Part shown: in pieces, positions 16,946-25,115 of the stretch
How positions within the stretch are numbered: position 1 is the first letter of the stretch
Layout: every line of letters begins with the position of its first letter
Virus record (IMG/VR): IMGVR_UViG_3300036820_000008
Coordinates: 1 to 64,000 of that record
Length of the DNA: 64,000 nt
Reading direction: 5' to 3' (one strand)
DNA from: a virus
The notes under the pieces: generated by a model
The model's database searches: none
Told to the model about the DNA's origin: nothing
Seen by the model: the letters and a program-made list of their open reading frames with translations, nothing else
Position numbers and translations under genes: made by a program

Positions 16946-17886
16946 ATAGCATCAGGCGCTAGGCGCGCGGCTCCCTCTCGGAGGGCCTCCTGCGGGTCGA
17001 TGTCCACCCATACCTTCGGACCTTCGCCCTTACGATGGTGATCCATAACGCGATCGCGGATGGCGCACCAGCGATCGGTCTCTGCCATGAACTCGCACTT
17101 CCCAGTGCGGTAACAGATTGGGAGGAAGATACTGGTGATCAGCTTCTGCTGCCACTTCTCAGACTCAGGGCCATAATTCTCTATTGCCCCGAGGAATCCA
17201 TACCAGACCATCTTCCATTCGTACTGTGCCTGGGAACACAGTCGCATTCCGGCGTGCTCCGCGAGGTTGCGGAGATTCGTCTTGTAGTGTATGCGCGTCG
17301 TTATGTTCGTGGGTAGCAGGCCACGGGCATCCTCCGCTGGTACCCCTCCGTCCACCATGGCATTGTAAGCCCACGAGTTCTCCTTGACGGCCTTGTCCCA
17401 TACCAGGCGCATCGGGTGGTCTTCCTTGAGGTCCCTGATCGAAGGAGGGTACGCCACCTCTAGCATCGCGTTGTCCTTCACGGCAAAGCGCTGTGACTCC
17501 TGCACGTAAACAGCCGTACGCTGCCGAACGAGTTGATGGGTAAAGGCACGGGTCACGCCCTCGATGAGGAAGTGAAGGTCGATGAACTCCAGCGGTGCCT
17601 GCAAAGCCGTCCTGGTCATGTCAGAGAACCACTTGCGAGCAGTCTCTTCTTCGATCTCGTCTGGGCTCTTTATGATGCGACCCGCATACAGTTCAGCTGC
17701 GGCGGCCATCACTCTCAGAGGATTCGCCGTCATGCTTACGAGATGCACTTGCGGAAGAACCATTTCGCCGCGGTCTGCCGCTTCGTTGTGCTGTGCCTGG
17801 TACATCGCGACGTCCGCGTACCTGACCACGTCTGTGCCGGGGTTGCGGCTGACGTTAACCTTCGATTTCGCGGGCTCGTGATTCAT
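16942..17886 (-). CDS. thyX: Flavin-dependent thymidylate synthase
   Basis: 314 residues. The ThyX motif is present as HQLVRQRTAVYVQESQRF (117-134), matching the family RHR-x7-S pattern with RQR in place of RHR. Further family features: early VSMTANP and C-terminal NMVW/WYGFLGA-like helices. It makes dTMP from dUMP using FAD, NADPH and methylenetetrahydrofolate. Overlaps the MazG-like gene by 4 bases and the HIT gene by 32. Confidence 0.9.
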   Translation of the reverse strand: MNHEPAKSKVNVSRNPGTDVVRYADVAMYQAQHNEAADRGEMVLPQVHLVSMTANPLRVMAAAAELYAGRIIKSPDEIEEETARKWFSDMTRTALQAPLEFIDLHFLIEGVTRAFTHQLVRQRTAVYVQESQRFAVKDNAMLEVAYPPSIRDLKEDHPMRLVWDKAVKENSWAYNAMVDGGVPAEDARGLLPTNITTRIHYKTNLRNLAEHAGMRLCSQAQYEWKMVWYGFLGAIENYGPESEKWQQKLITSIFLPICYRTGKCEFMAETDRWCAIRDRVMDHHRKGEGPKVWVDIDPQEALREGAARLAPDAM

Positions 17887-18235
17887 CGATCCTCTTCTTC
17901 CTGTCTTCTTCGATCTCGTTGTCGGTTGATGGGATGATGTGGACGTACATATGCGGTATCATCCGGGCGGCCTCGCTGCCGACCGTCGTGGTTATGGTGC
18001 AAACAGGAGCAAGTACGGCTGCACGCATCGCGACCAACCTGAACACCTGCGCTGTTATGACTGGATTCATCAGGGCATTCCTGATGTGTATGCGAGGGGC
18101 GACTATTATGTGCCCCGGCTTGATCGCATTGTCAGGGACGAACAGGACCCCGTGCTCGTGGAGCTCGATATACTTCCGGTTAGCGATCAACTGGCATATC
18201 GAGCAGAACTGCTCCGTCGAATCCTGCGATGGCAT
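17855..18235 (-). CDS. HIT-like protein with altered histidine triad
   Basis: 126 residues with the HIT layout: N-terminal FCSICQLIANR, GHIIVAPRIHIRN in the middle and HMYVHIIP (95-102) at the active site. The family triad is H-x-H-x-H; here the central, nucleophilic His is Tyr97, so ordinary nucleotide hydrolase or transferase activity is doubtful. It may bind a nucleotide without cleaving it. Overlaps the FAD-binding gene by 56 bases. Confidence 0.7.
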   Translation of the reverse strand: MPSQDSTEQFCSICQLIANRKYIELHEHGVLFVPDNAIKPGHIIVAPRIHIRNALMNPVITAQVFRLVAMRAAVLAPVCTITTTVGSEAARMIPHMYVHIIPSTDNEIEEDRKKRIDESRAREIEG

Positions 18236-19007
18236 TTATCTTCTTCCTCTCGTCTTTGTGCATGATGCTATCTACGGCATTGTATGTGTCCCAGTAAGCT
18301 GTGTCAACCCACGTCTCGTTCTTCCACTTGCCGAATCGTCCGGTGCGGAGGACGTGAGGGAAACAGTCGCAATCCGTACTGATAGGCTTGCGGATAAGAT
18401 GAGCGCCTCTGGGGGCCTTGCCGACAGGCCATTCCGTCGACCCCACGCCGAATACAAGCGAACTACGAACCCAGTCCGGCTTCTGTCCGGCATTGAATAT
18501 CAGGGTGTTCTCAGGCTGCTCAGGGTATGATACGGCTGTCGTAACCTCGACAGCCTTGTACGCGAATTTGTGCGCTCGCATACAAAGAGACTCCGCATTT
18601 GCGGTACTAACGACTAGATCTGACCTCTCATGCATGGAGGCTAGCTCCGTAGCCCTCACACGACGGTCACAGACCAGATGCTGGTACATGTTCCATAGCT
18701 TGTCGTATGTCTCGCCATGCCTCCATGCGAAGTACTGCGGGACGAGCATGTCGCCGTTGATGCCGATGTTGATGTCGCCGTAAAGCTTGTATCGGTAGTC
18801 GAGGATACTACCACCTATCACCACCTGGTGAATCGTTCCGTCCGGGTGTCCGGTATTGATGCCCGGAATCGGACGCTGCATAAGTAGCGGCCCGCGTTGA
18901 GGAGTTTTTGCCTTTGGCGCATAGATCACGACATCAGCGCCTAGCCCTATGGCCGCATGCGCTGCAGCTAGGCCAGCAGGTCCGCATCCGATCACATCGA
19001 CGATCAC
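18180..19007 (-). CDS. FAD/NAD(P)-binding oxidoreductase-like protein
   Basis: 275 residues. Starts with a Rossmann dinucleotide loop, DVIGCGPAGLAAAHAA (4-19), then a second-strand end VVIYAPK. The rest (HERSDLVVSTANA, IRKPISTDCDCFPHVLRTGR) resembles the C-terminal half of small flavin-dependent monooxygenases but without a clear catalytic motif. Such proteins occur in large actinophages with unknown substrates. Clusters with ThyX, HIT and methyltransferase-like genes. Confidence 0.75.
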   Translation of the reverse strand: MIVDVIGCGPAGLAAAHAAIGLGADVVIYAPKAKTPQRGPLLMQRPIPGINTGHPDGTIHQVVIGGSILDYRYKLYGDINIGINGDMLVPQYFAWRHGETYDKLWNMYQHLVCDRRVRATELASMHERSDLVVSTANAESLCMRAHKFAYKAVEVTTAVSYPEQPENTLIFNAGQKPDWVRSSLVFGVGSTEWPVGKAPRGAHLIRKPISTDCDCFPHVLRTGRFGKWKNETWVDTAYWDTYNAVDSIMHKDERKKINAIAGFDGAVLLDMPVDR

Positions 19008-19011
19008 TTAG

Positions 19012-19359
19012 CTATTCTCCATTGGGGTCGTTGTTTGCTTCAGTTGTCGGGTCTTCTGGCACCTCGGGAATGAATCCCGTGAAGTCAGTGATGTTCGGCG
19101 GTACCTCTATCTTCTGTCCTGTCATCTGCGCGAATGCCGCGTTATGCATATCGGCATGGGCCTGCTGCTGCGCCTGTCGCTCCTTCAGGTACAGCGGATC
19201 CAGCAATGCTTCCTGAACCGCCTCTGACATACGATTGGCGCACATGTCGCTCCAGTCAGACGAAGCGTATGCGAACAAAAATCCCAGCCATGCATGAGCC
19301 GGCAGTTCTATGGACACTTTCTCGTTCAGGTCCATCTTACGAAATTTCAGGTCTTCCAT
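19012..19359 (-). CDS. Hypothetical protein
   Basis: 115 residues: an alpha-helical N-terminal domain (ELPAHAWLGFLFAYASSDWS, EAVQEALLDPLYLKERQAQQ) and an acidic Pro-rich tail. No family recognised. Lies just 5 bases upstream of the FAD-binding gene. Confidence 0.65.
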   Translation of the reverse strand: MEDLKFRKMDLNEKVSIELPAHAWLGFLFAYASSDWSDMCANRMSEAVQEALLDPLYLKERQAQQQAHADMHNAAFAQMTGQKIEVPPNITDFTGFIPEVPEDPTTEANNDPNGE

Positions 19360-19370
19360 TCCATCGCTCC

Positions 19371-19544
19371 TTACATGCGGTCGTAGTGAGTGTCATACCA
19401 TAGGCCGAAAGCGTCCCATGCCTCACCGCTATCCACCCATTCTTGGTACGGTTCCTTGGCCTCAGGGTTCTCGTCGAAGCTAAGCACCAGTACAGGCGTC
19501 TTGTCGCTGTGCGTGATAACCGGCGGCTTCTCGGTGTCGAACAT
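19371..19544 (-). CDS. Small acidic protein
   Basis: 57 residues (MFDTEKPPVITHSDKTPVLV ... WYDTHYDRM), ending 11 bases before the next gene, whose ribosome site (AAGGAGCGATGG) lies in that gap. Well-composed and acidic; no family recognised. Too short for routine ORF calling. Confidence 0.6.
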   Translation of the reverse strand: MFDTEKPPVITHSDKTPVLVLSFDENPEAKEPYQEWVDSGEAWDAFGLWYDTHYDRM

Positions 19545-19551
19545 TTTGTGC

Positions 19552-19896
19552 CTAACCGTTGACGGAAAGATATATCACGAGGAATATGGCAACAACCAAA
19601 AATATGCATAGGACACCAGCCCAGCCATTAGCGGGCGGCTCGCGTACCCCGGCGGCTACGCCAACGGCCATCATCATCTTGCAGTGTTCACATGAAACGT
19701 CTGACGGATTAAGAGTGCTGAAACTGTGCAGGGCCGGAAGACCGCATAGAGTAAACTTCCTGCTTCCTCCAGACCACAAGGCTGACGCTAGTATGCCAGC
19801 AGGGCCAATAGGGCCAGGAACGTTGCTGCTCACGCTAAACATGACGTGGGACGAATCTTTTCCGTCTGTCCCTACTGCATAGTATGGCATGTTCAT
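19552..19896 (-). CDS. Membrane-anchored protein with CxxC
   Basis: 114 residues: a Gly/Ser-rich soluble part with a C-x-x-C (SCEHCKMMM) and a single C-terminal membrane segment (about 92-112), the tail-anchored layout. No family recognised. Confidence 0.6.
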   Translation of the reverse strand: MNMPYYAVGTDGKDSSHVMFSVSSNVPGPIGPAGILASALWSGGSRKFTLCGLPALHSFSTLNPSDVSCEHCKMMMAVGVAAGVREPPANGWAGVLCIFLVVAIFLVIYLSVNG

Positions 19897-19923
19897 TCCT
19901 GCCCTATTGGCTATGGCCTTTTC

Positions 19924-20250
19924 TTACGGCTGACCGTGCTGGGTGGCCTTCTTGCCCTCCTGGGACGCACAGAACTTGTCCCATTCCGGCACGAGCCGGA
20001 TGGCACCAGCCGCGTCGCGCGTAGTGGTGGCGAAACCTGCGCCGTCGTAGCAGATCATACCGATATTCGGCATATTGTCGACATTGAGGATCGTCGACGA
20101 GTAGTTGGGGTATACGTTGGGTGAGTTGTTCAGGTCATCCAGCTGAGGCGTGCCAGATGCGCAGCCTGCGACAATTGCTGCAGCAGCGATGCCGGCGGAA
20201 GCGATGCTCGCCCATCCTGCATCACGTCGGTTGAGAGGACCGATCTTCAC
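19924..20250 (-). CDS. Putative lipoprotein
   Basis: Start placed at a GTG after AGGAGATAACG (108 residues). Signal peptide with a lipobox: basic start (KIGPLNRRD), hydrophobic stretch, then AAIVAGC at the lipidated Cys followed by ASGT. The mature part is about 80 residues, predicted outside the membrane. A surface lipoprotein encoded by a phage often blocks superinfection; this is inference. Confidence 0.7.
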   Translation of the reverse strand: MKIGPLNRRDAGWASIASAGIAAAAIVAGCASGTPQLDDLNNSPNVYPNYSSTILNVDNMPNIGMICYDGAGFATTTRDAAGAIRLVPEWDKFCASQEGKKATQHGQP

Positions 20251-20252
20251 CG

Positions 20253-20459
20253 TTATCTCCTGCTTCCTTTTGTGCGGTGACGCGTTCCGAATTCCCCTGC
20301 TTTGCAGCCGCCTATGAATGCTCCCCATTCGGCTGCCGTGAACTTGAGTGTGCCTTCTTCTGGTTTCTTGCTGTTGCGAACCCAGACTTCACCATTAGTC
20401 TGTAGTTCAACTTCGACGCAGTTGCCGTTGGCAAAGCTCAGGGAGCTCTTTATCCACAT
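20253..20459 (-). CDS. DUF397 domain protein
   Basis: 68 residues that are almost entirely one DUF397 domain: WIKSSLSFANGNCVEVE, VWVRNSKKPEEGTLKFTAAE, WGAFIGGCKAGEF. In Streptomyces these small proteins are partners of WhiJ-type helix-turn-helix regulators. No such regulator is next to it here, so it may act on host regulators. See the findings. Confidence 0.85.
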   Translation of the reverse strand: MWIKSSLSFANGNCVEVELQTNGEVWVRNSKKPEEGTLKFTAAEWGAFIGGCKAGEFGTRHRTKGSRR

Positions 20460-20472
20460 AGCGTCTCCTGGG

Positions 20473-20511
20473 GTCCGGCCTGAGCCCCTGCGGCGGAAGC
20501 TCAGGCCGGAC
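20473..20511 (-). terminator. Terminator-like hairpin upstream of the DUF397 gene
   Basis: Perfect 13-bp stem (GTCCGGCCTGAGC with GCTCAGGCCGGAC) and a 13-base loop between the SSB-like gene stop (20541) and the DUF397 start (20459). Placed to end or process the upstream minus-strand transcript. Confidence 0.7.
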
Positions 20512-20540
20512 GTCTAGTAAGGGGTTGTGCTGCCAGCCGT

Positions 20541-21419
20541 TTAGAAGGGTGGCTCTTCGTCGTACCCGGCCGTGGACCGTCCCTTAACCCTACCGCGCGC
20601 TACCGGCTTAGCGGTAGCCTTTCGGGCGGTCGTCTTAACCGGAGCAGAGCTCGCACGTACGGGCTTAGCGGCCGTCGGCTTAGGGGTAGCGGGCTTCCCG
20701 GCCGCCGACCGCGTACCGGGCCGCTTAGCGGGCTTGACGGGAGGGGCAGGTTCCTCCTCTTCCTCCTCGTCCACGTAGTCCTCTAGGTCCTCCTCCTCAT
20801 CCTCCTCTCCATCTCCCAGATCCTCCTCGCCCTCATCCTCGTCCTCCTCAGAGTCCTCCTCTTCCTCGTCATCCTCCTCGTAGTCGTCATCGTCCTCGTC
20901 CTCCTCGTCTTCATCATCATCCAGTGGCTCGTACTCGAGCCAGGAGTCGACTCCGGTGACCCACTCGCCGTCGCGCCGCTCGCGCTTGGTCACGATCATG
21001 ACTGCGGTGCTGTCCTCGCCGACCACCCAGTCCTTGCCGATCTTCTTGATCGGGGACCCAATGTTGTCGTCGTCATCGCTGACGAATATGATCCTGTTCT
21101 TGATGGCCAGTAGCGTCAGGCCCGTTGCCTGCAGGAATGGGAACCACCGGAACTTGGTGTTGGTCTGGAATGCGATGTTGTCCCAGACACCCAGCCCTTC
21201 ATACTTGCCCGATTCCTCGCTGGCCTCGAAGATCACCTTGAGCATTGAAGCGCCAGCGCCGGACTCTGTCAGCCACGCCTTCTTGATCAGGCCGCGAAGG
21301 ATCGTCCCCTTCGGAGGCTGCTCGCCGGTGTACGGCTTGAACTGAGACTCTTCGTCGAACTCGGCATTCTCGAGCTCATCGATGTCCATCTGCTCATCTG
21401 GTACCTTGAACCTAGGCAA
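20541..21419 (-). CDS. SSB-like protein with acidic and basic C-terminal tail
   Basis: Start at a TTG after AAGGCAGGA (LPRFKVPDEQMD), 292 residues. An N-terminal folded domain (about 10-150) is followed by a long Asp/Glu run, then a Lys/Ala/Pro tail with PGTRSAA, ending GYDEEPPF, which copies the acidic tip bacterial SSBs use to recruit partners. Located beside the Sak4-like ATPase, so it is the likely phage single-strand binding protein. The acidic run and tail resemble those of 29657-30913. Confidence 0.75.
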   Translation of the reverse strand: MPRFKVPDEQMDIDELENAEFDEESQFKPYTGEQPPKGTILRGLIKKAWLTESGAGASMLKVIFEASEESGKYEGLGVWDNIAFQTNTKFRWFPFLQATGLTLLAIKNRIIFVSDDDDNIGSPIKKIGKDWVVGEDSTAVMIVTKRERRDGEWVTGVDSWLEYEPLDDDEDEEDEDDDDYEEDDEEEEDSEEDEDEGEEDLGDGEEDEEEDLEDYVDEEEEEEPAPPVKPAKRPGTRSAAGKPATPKPTAAKPVRASSAPVKTTARKATAKPVARGRVKGRSTAGYDEEPPF

Positions 21420-21433
21420 ACTATCCTGCCTTT

Positions 21434-21718
21434 CTATCCTGTTACGCCAGACACAAAGTCCGGCTCCCATCGGTACAGTACGCTTCGCAGGCAATGGCCG
21501 TTAGCGTCCTGTGGGCCGAGATCGCTCTCGGAGATCTTGATGTACTTCCCGCCATTGTCAACAAGGAAACCGGGTGCTGGCCATGACAGGTCTGATTCAT
21601 GGAAAAGTCTGTCGCCCGGATGTGGGCCACCTTCTGTACGGAGAATGAAGGTCTCGACGTCACGGTCCGACTTCGCTCTCTGCTGCGACATCTCCGAACG
21701 ATCCGAATGCATCGTCAC
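21434..21718 (-). CDS. Hypothetical protein
   Basis: 94 residues from a GTG (VTMHSDRSEMS) or the following ATG. The C-terminal half (LSWPAPGFLVDNGGKYIKIS ... SVLYRWEPDFVSG) looks like a compact beta domain. Located between the SSB-like and ATPase genes. No family recognised. Confidence 0.55.
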   Translation of the reverse strand: MTMHSDRSEMSQQRAKSDRDVETFILRTEGGPHPGDRLFHESDLSWPAPGFLVDNGGKYIKISESDLGPQDANGHCLRSVLYRWEPDFVSGVTG

Positions 21719-21780
21719 GATCTACCCTCCTTATCCACACGAGTTGGAACCTGGCGCTGGTGCATATAGCACCAGATGTT

Positions 21781-22692
21781 TTATGCAGGAGTCTTCGGCC
21801 GCCTCCGCGGACGACGATGCAGTTGTGCAGAGTGCACTTGACGTACTTCGTCTCCGTCTGGTCGCTCGTCGAGGCTTCCCTGAATTCGCTCAATGATGCC
21901 ACGCATAGCTCCGTAATCGCCGTCGACAACGTCCACATAATCGCCAAGACAGTTGAACCTGTCCTTAGCATGGAACGGAGGCTCAGGCTGGGCCAGAGCA
22001 CGCCGCACCCTCTTGCCCTTGCTGCTCGCCTCAGCCGAAACACTGTAATAGAGATTGACGTCAGTCTGGGCGCATACATACTCGGCTATTGCGCCCTTCT
22101 TACCCTGGATGGCGGGGAGCACCCGCTCCTCTCCCTCTTCATCTTCACTCATCATCTGAGTTGCGATCAGGATCGAATTGTATTGCGCGTCGACTATGTG
22201 ATCGACGAACCGCATGAAACCGTTCTGCCACTTCTGGTGATCCTGGATAGCCGGGATGTCCAGGTCACGAGAACCGTTCTTGATGTTGTTCATCCTAAGG
22301 ATCCACCGAATGTACAGCATCTGCATTTTCGGCAGGCTGTCTACAACCATCCAGTCCTCAGGACCAAGCCTATCGTCGGCTACCTTGAGGCCAGCGACAC
22401 AGTGCTCCCAGGTGGGAACCCGAATCAGACCTGCTTTGTGCCCCGCGCGCTTCGCGGCGACAACTCCCTTCTCTGTCGAGAAGAATGTGGCGTTGGGAGC
22501 ACCGCCTGCGAGCACTGTCTTGCCCACGCCGCTCGGTCCGAATAGGAGGATGTTCTTGCTCTCGTCAAAACTTGCGAGGTCCTCGATCTCAACTTCGACC
22601 TCATCAACCTCCATGCTCTCCGGCTCTTCACGCTGAGCCCTCGAGGTTGCGCGAGCACCGCGCCTAGCACCACGTCTTGCAGGAGGAGCCAT
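21781..22692 (-). CDS. Sak4/RecA-like phage recombinase ATPase
   Basis: 303 residues. Basic, disordered N-terminus (MAPPARRGARRG), then Walker A FGPSGVGKT (about 51-59), Walker B WMVVDSL, and the phage RecA-like helix-strand order (FMRFVDHIVDAQYNSILIAT). This matches AAA_24/Sak4 single-strand annealing and recombination ATPases, which are nearly always next to an SSB, as here. Confidence 0.8.
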   Translation of the reverse strand: MAPPARRGARRGARATSRAQREEPESMEVDEVEVEIEDLASFDESKNILLFGPSGVGKTVLAGGAPNATFFSTEKGVVAAKRAGHKAGLIRVPTWEHCVAGLKVADDRLGPEDWMVVDSLPKMQMLYIRWILRMNNIKNGSRDLDIPAIQDHQKWQNGFMRFVDHIVDAQYNSILIATQMMSEDEEGEERVLPAIQGKKGAIAEYVCAQTDVNLYYSVSAEASSKGKRVRRALAQPEPPFHAKDRFNCLGDYVDVVDGDYGAMRGIIERIQGSLDERPDGDEVRQVHSAQLHRRPRRRPKTPA

Positions 22693-22714
22693 TTACTATG
22701 TTCCCTTCGGTCAC

Positions 22715-22735
22715 GCCTAATTATACCGCGAGATA
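22715..22735 (-). promoter_or_regulatory. Extended -10 promoter of the Sak4-like gene
   Basis: Minus strand GCGGTATAATTAGG; TATAAT at 22720-22725, about 28 bases before the ATG at 22692. Shares the CGGTATAAT core with other promoters in the window. The SD GAAGGGAAC lies downstream, so this mRNA is leadered. Confidence 0.65.
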
Positions 22736-22781
22736 GCCGTAATGCAAAATTGACAGAAGCTTCGGTCGAAAGCGGTAATAT

Positions 22782-22970
22782 CTACCCCTTTGGCTCTTCT
22801 ATCGTCCATTGATACTCGTTGTTCTCTATTTCATTAGCCAACTCTGGGTGCATCTGCAGATAGACAAGCAGGTCCTTGGGGCTATCGAATTGGACTTGCC
22901 TCAAGGTCTTTCGATGAGCGATGCTAACCGCAACTGACGCGGGCATGTGTAGCCCTACCTTTATCGACAT
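22782..22970 (-). CDS. Hypothetical small protein
   Basis: 62 residues; the ATG overlaps the nuclease stop (TAATG), so it is translationally coupled. Contains QVQFDSPKDLLVYLQMHPEL. No family recognised. Confidence 0.6.
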   Translation of the reverse strand: MSIKVGLHMPASVAVSIAHRKTLRQVQFDSPKDLLVYLQMHPELANEIENNEYQWTIEEPKG

Positions 22971-23962
22971 TATGCTGCCTTCCGATAACGGTCGTATGGG
23001 TCCTGGTCACCATTGAACTGAGCCCTAGCGATCTGCCTCCATGCGTCACCACCGCGCTCGTGAGCCTTACACATGATGAAGAACTCGCAGAATGTGCAGT
23101 CTTTCATTGTGCTCTTGATGACAGGCATTGTCCCGTCACGCATGGCATTCATCCATGTGACCTCATTGGCCAGACGCTCAAGCTGGGTCCTGCGCTCAGC
23201 TCGGCTGCGTTCAATCGGCTCAGGCCTGACGAATCTTTCCGGCGGCTGACGCTTGCTGACAGATCCATTCTGATTCAGGTAAGCGCCGCTCGCATCCCGC
23301 GGACGTTCATCAGCCCGACTCTTGCGCAGGAAATTATACTGAATTCCGGCGATTTCCTCGCCGTCCTTCAGTGTACCGTCCTTGCGCAGGATAGCCCCGG
23401 CCAGCGCCCAGTAGACGCCGCCCTGATCGTCGAGCTCGAGGTAAGCTGGCTGTATCTGGGAGGCAGTCTTGTGCTCCATCAGATAGATACGGCCGTCCCT
23501 TCTGTCACGGTATACGCCGTCCCACGTGCTCCAGAAGTGAGCGACAGAAATGCCCCTATATTTAACAAGGACTTTGAATGGTCGCTCGATAGCAAGAACG
23601 TCCCAGTGGTCGTCATTGCCGTAATTCTCGACGTATCCTTCCAGCATGGATACACCGAGTTCTCTGGCGTCGTCAAACTTTGCACGCTCACCTTCGGCTC
23701 GTTCGTGATCAGCCGGGGACACGAGTATGTGACGCTGCTCATCGCCAAGCCATTCAAGAAAGGTGTCAGCGGGATGCGGGCCACGTTTCTTCCCCTTCAG
23801 GTACCAGGCAGCTAGTGCCTCGTGGACTCCGATGCCGAACCAAAGTGCGTCTGGCACATCACCCTTTGGCACAAGACCGTCCACGTACCGCCAGTACCAC
23901 TTCTGCGGGCAACGTCGGAAACAGGTACGCTCGCTTGTCGTGACGATGGGCAGCGTCAGCAT
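22970..23962 (-). CDS. Cas4/RecB-like PD-(D/E)XK nuclease with iron-sulphur cysteines
   Basis: 330 residues. N-terminal SERTCFRRCPQKWYWRY (C14 and C18), a central nuclease core ending YLMEHKTA (E and K of the motif) with a following VYWALAGAI helix in place of the usual QxxxY, and a C-terminal CTFCEFFIMC. The Cys spacing C...C-x2-C-x5-C is that of Cas4 and AddB cluster nucleases. Works probably with the neighbouring Sak4-like ATPase in end resection and recombination. There is no CRISPR array or cas1/cas2 nearby. Confidence 0.85.
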   Translation of the reverse strand: MLTLPIVTTSERTCFRRCPQKWYWRYVDGLVPKGDVPDALWFGIGVHEALAAWYLKGKKRGPHPADTFLEWLGDEQRHILVSPADHERAEGERAKFDDARELGVSMLEGYVENYGNDDHWDVLAIERPFKVLVKYRGISVAHFWSTWDGVYRDRRDGRIYLMEHKTASQIQPAYLELDDQGGVYWALAGAILRKDGTLKDGEEIAGIQYNFLRKSRADERPRDASGAYLNQNGSVSKRQPPERFVRPEPIERSRAERRTQLERLANEVTWMNAMRDGTMPVIKSTMKDCTFCEFFIMCKAHERGGDAWRQIARAQFNGDQDPYDRYRKAA

Positions 23963-23967
23963 CTCGA

Positions 23968-24546
23968 CTATACCGCCGCGTGGATGTTGTACACGCTCAC
24001 CACGACATCATCGAGTTTCTTCCATGCTGGAAAGAACTCCCACTCCTGCTGCTTCTTCTCGGTCTTCGTTCCGATCGTGAAATTGACCGGGTATTTCCTC
24101 CCGGCTTTTAGGGTGGTCGGCACGGTAATGAAGTACGTGCTCTTTCCCTGCTTGATGTCCATAAGCCACCCTTTATCGAATGGCGTGAACTCGATTAGGC
24201 TGTTGTAGTCGCCCGGCTTGGTGCCATAGAATATCTGCACCGCTTTCCTGCTCTTGATACGGGCGACCACGGCGTCCGGGTAAGACGCCAGATTGATGCC
24301 GCCGTCGTACGGAAGCCGGTACGAGAACCAGATCTGTGCCCTGTCTCCGCCAAGACACTTCATCAGGATAACCGGAAGGCCAGTAATTATTCCGGTGGCT
24401 GTCATACACCATCCAGGATTCCCGTTCGGGTGAATGAGACCGGTGGTGGTGTATGCCGGAGGCGCTTCATACGGGGCTGCCTGGACAGCGACGGTCGGTG
24501 ACATAAGCGACGCTGCGAGCGCCCCTACAGTTAGGAACGAAAGCAT
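23968..24546 (-). CDS. Secreted ricin-B-like protein 1
   Basis: 192 residues with a signal peptide (MLSFLTVGALAASLMS ... VQAA). The mature part starts with a ricin-like strand set (TTGLIHPNGNPGWCMTATG) and continues with a paralogous core. It shares TG-x-I, PGWC and ARIxSRxA...Q/LxxxTKxxxYxS/TLIEF-like features with 25196-25768, so the two are paralogues. Probable exported carbohydrate-binding protein; target unknown. Confidence 0.65.
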   Translation of the reverse strand: MLSFLTVGALAASLMSPTVAVQAAPYEAPPAYTTTGLIHPNGNPGWCMTATGIITGLPVILMKCLGGDRAQIWFSYRLPYDGGINLASYPDAVVARIKSRKAVQIFYGTKPGDYNSLIEFTPFDKGWLMDIKQGKSTYFITVPTTLKAGRKYPVNFTIGTKTEKKQQEWEFFPAWKKLDDVVVSVYNIHAAV

Positions 24547-24570
24547 TTGATTCTCCGTAACTGGAAGTGC

Positions 24571-24602
24571 CCCGCCCGGGAGGCTATCCCAGGCGAGGCG
24601 GG
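24571..24602 (-). terminator. Hairpin between the secreted protein and 24606-24914
   Basis: Stem CCCGCC/GGCGGG plus an inner GGGA/TCCC pair, in the 59-base gap between two minus-strand genes. Terminator or RNA-processing site. Confidence 0.5.
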
Positions 24603-24605
24603 TGA

Positions 24606-24914
24606 TCAGGATTCGTGGTGCTCGATGGCGCTCAGGCCGTCCTTGAGGCCCTGCGCGAGCCAGGAGCGCAGGCCGGGGTTCTCTTCCTGGAACTTGTCGA
24701 TGAAGGCGATGGCATGCTCCAGCTTGATAACGACTGGCTTGGCGTCAGATTCGGCCTTGCTGACGTCGGTGGCCAAGTTCTCGGCCTCTGCCGTTTCAGG
24801 CTTGGTCTCTTCGTCCGCCCTAGAATCGGCAGTAACGGTAGTCGGCACCGGGTCCGGCCTGCTCGTGTCGTTGGGCTCCGGCGTGACGGGCTTGGTCTCG
24901 TCTGTGTCAGCCAC
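24606..24914 (-). CDS. Small protein with disordered acidic N-terminus
   Basis: 102 residues: Thr/Glu/Pro/Ala-rich first 60, then an amphipathic helix (KLEHAIAFIDKFQEENPGLR). No family recognised. Directly downstream of the tRNA block. Confidence 0.6.
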   Translation of the reverse strand: MADTDETKPVTPEPNDTSRPDPVPTTVTADSRADEETKPETAEAENLATDVSKAESDAKPVVIKLEHAIAFIDKFQEENPGLRSWLAQGLKDGLSAIEHHES

Positions 24915-24946
24915 TTCTGTCTCCTCGTTGGATATGATGGTTAGGT

Positions 24947-24999
24947 GGGGGTAGCGGGCCGGACTTGAACCGGCAACCCACGCCGCTCTCGCTACCCCC
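24947..24999 (-). other. tRNA-like minihelix, 53 nt
   Basis: Perfect 9-bp outer stem (GGGGGTAGC/GCTACCCCC) enclosing a TpsiC-type arm: on the minus strand GCCGG-TTCAAGT-CCGGC, with the invariant TTCAA. D arm and anticodon arm are missing, so this is not a normal tRNA. It lies in the tRNA block, on the same strand as the tRNAs. A degenerate tRNA or a functional tRNA mimic are both possible. Confidence 0.5.
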
Positions 25000-25115
25000 T
25001 TGGGATCCCTGCGGCATCATCACGGGAAGAAGCTCGCAGGCGTCGCCGCTGTGGTGCACGACACGCAAGACACGACACGGACTCTAGGTGCGCCCATCTA
25101 CGAACTCCTTCCCTG

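Noticed and set aside
22970-23962. Cas4-like nuclease as part of a CRISPR system
   Set aside because: No repeats, cas1 or cas2 in the window; phage Cas4-like nucleases pair with Sak4-type recombinases, as here.
24947-24999. Complete tRNA
   Set aside because: No D or anticodon arm; the whole element is 53 bases.
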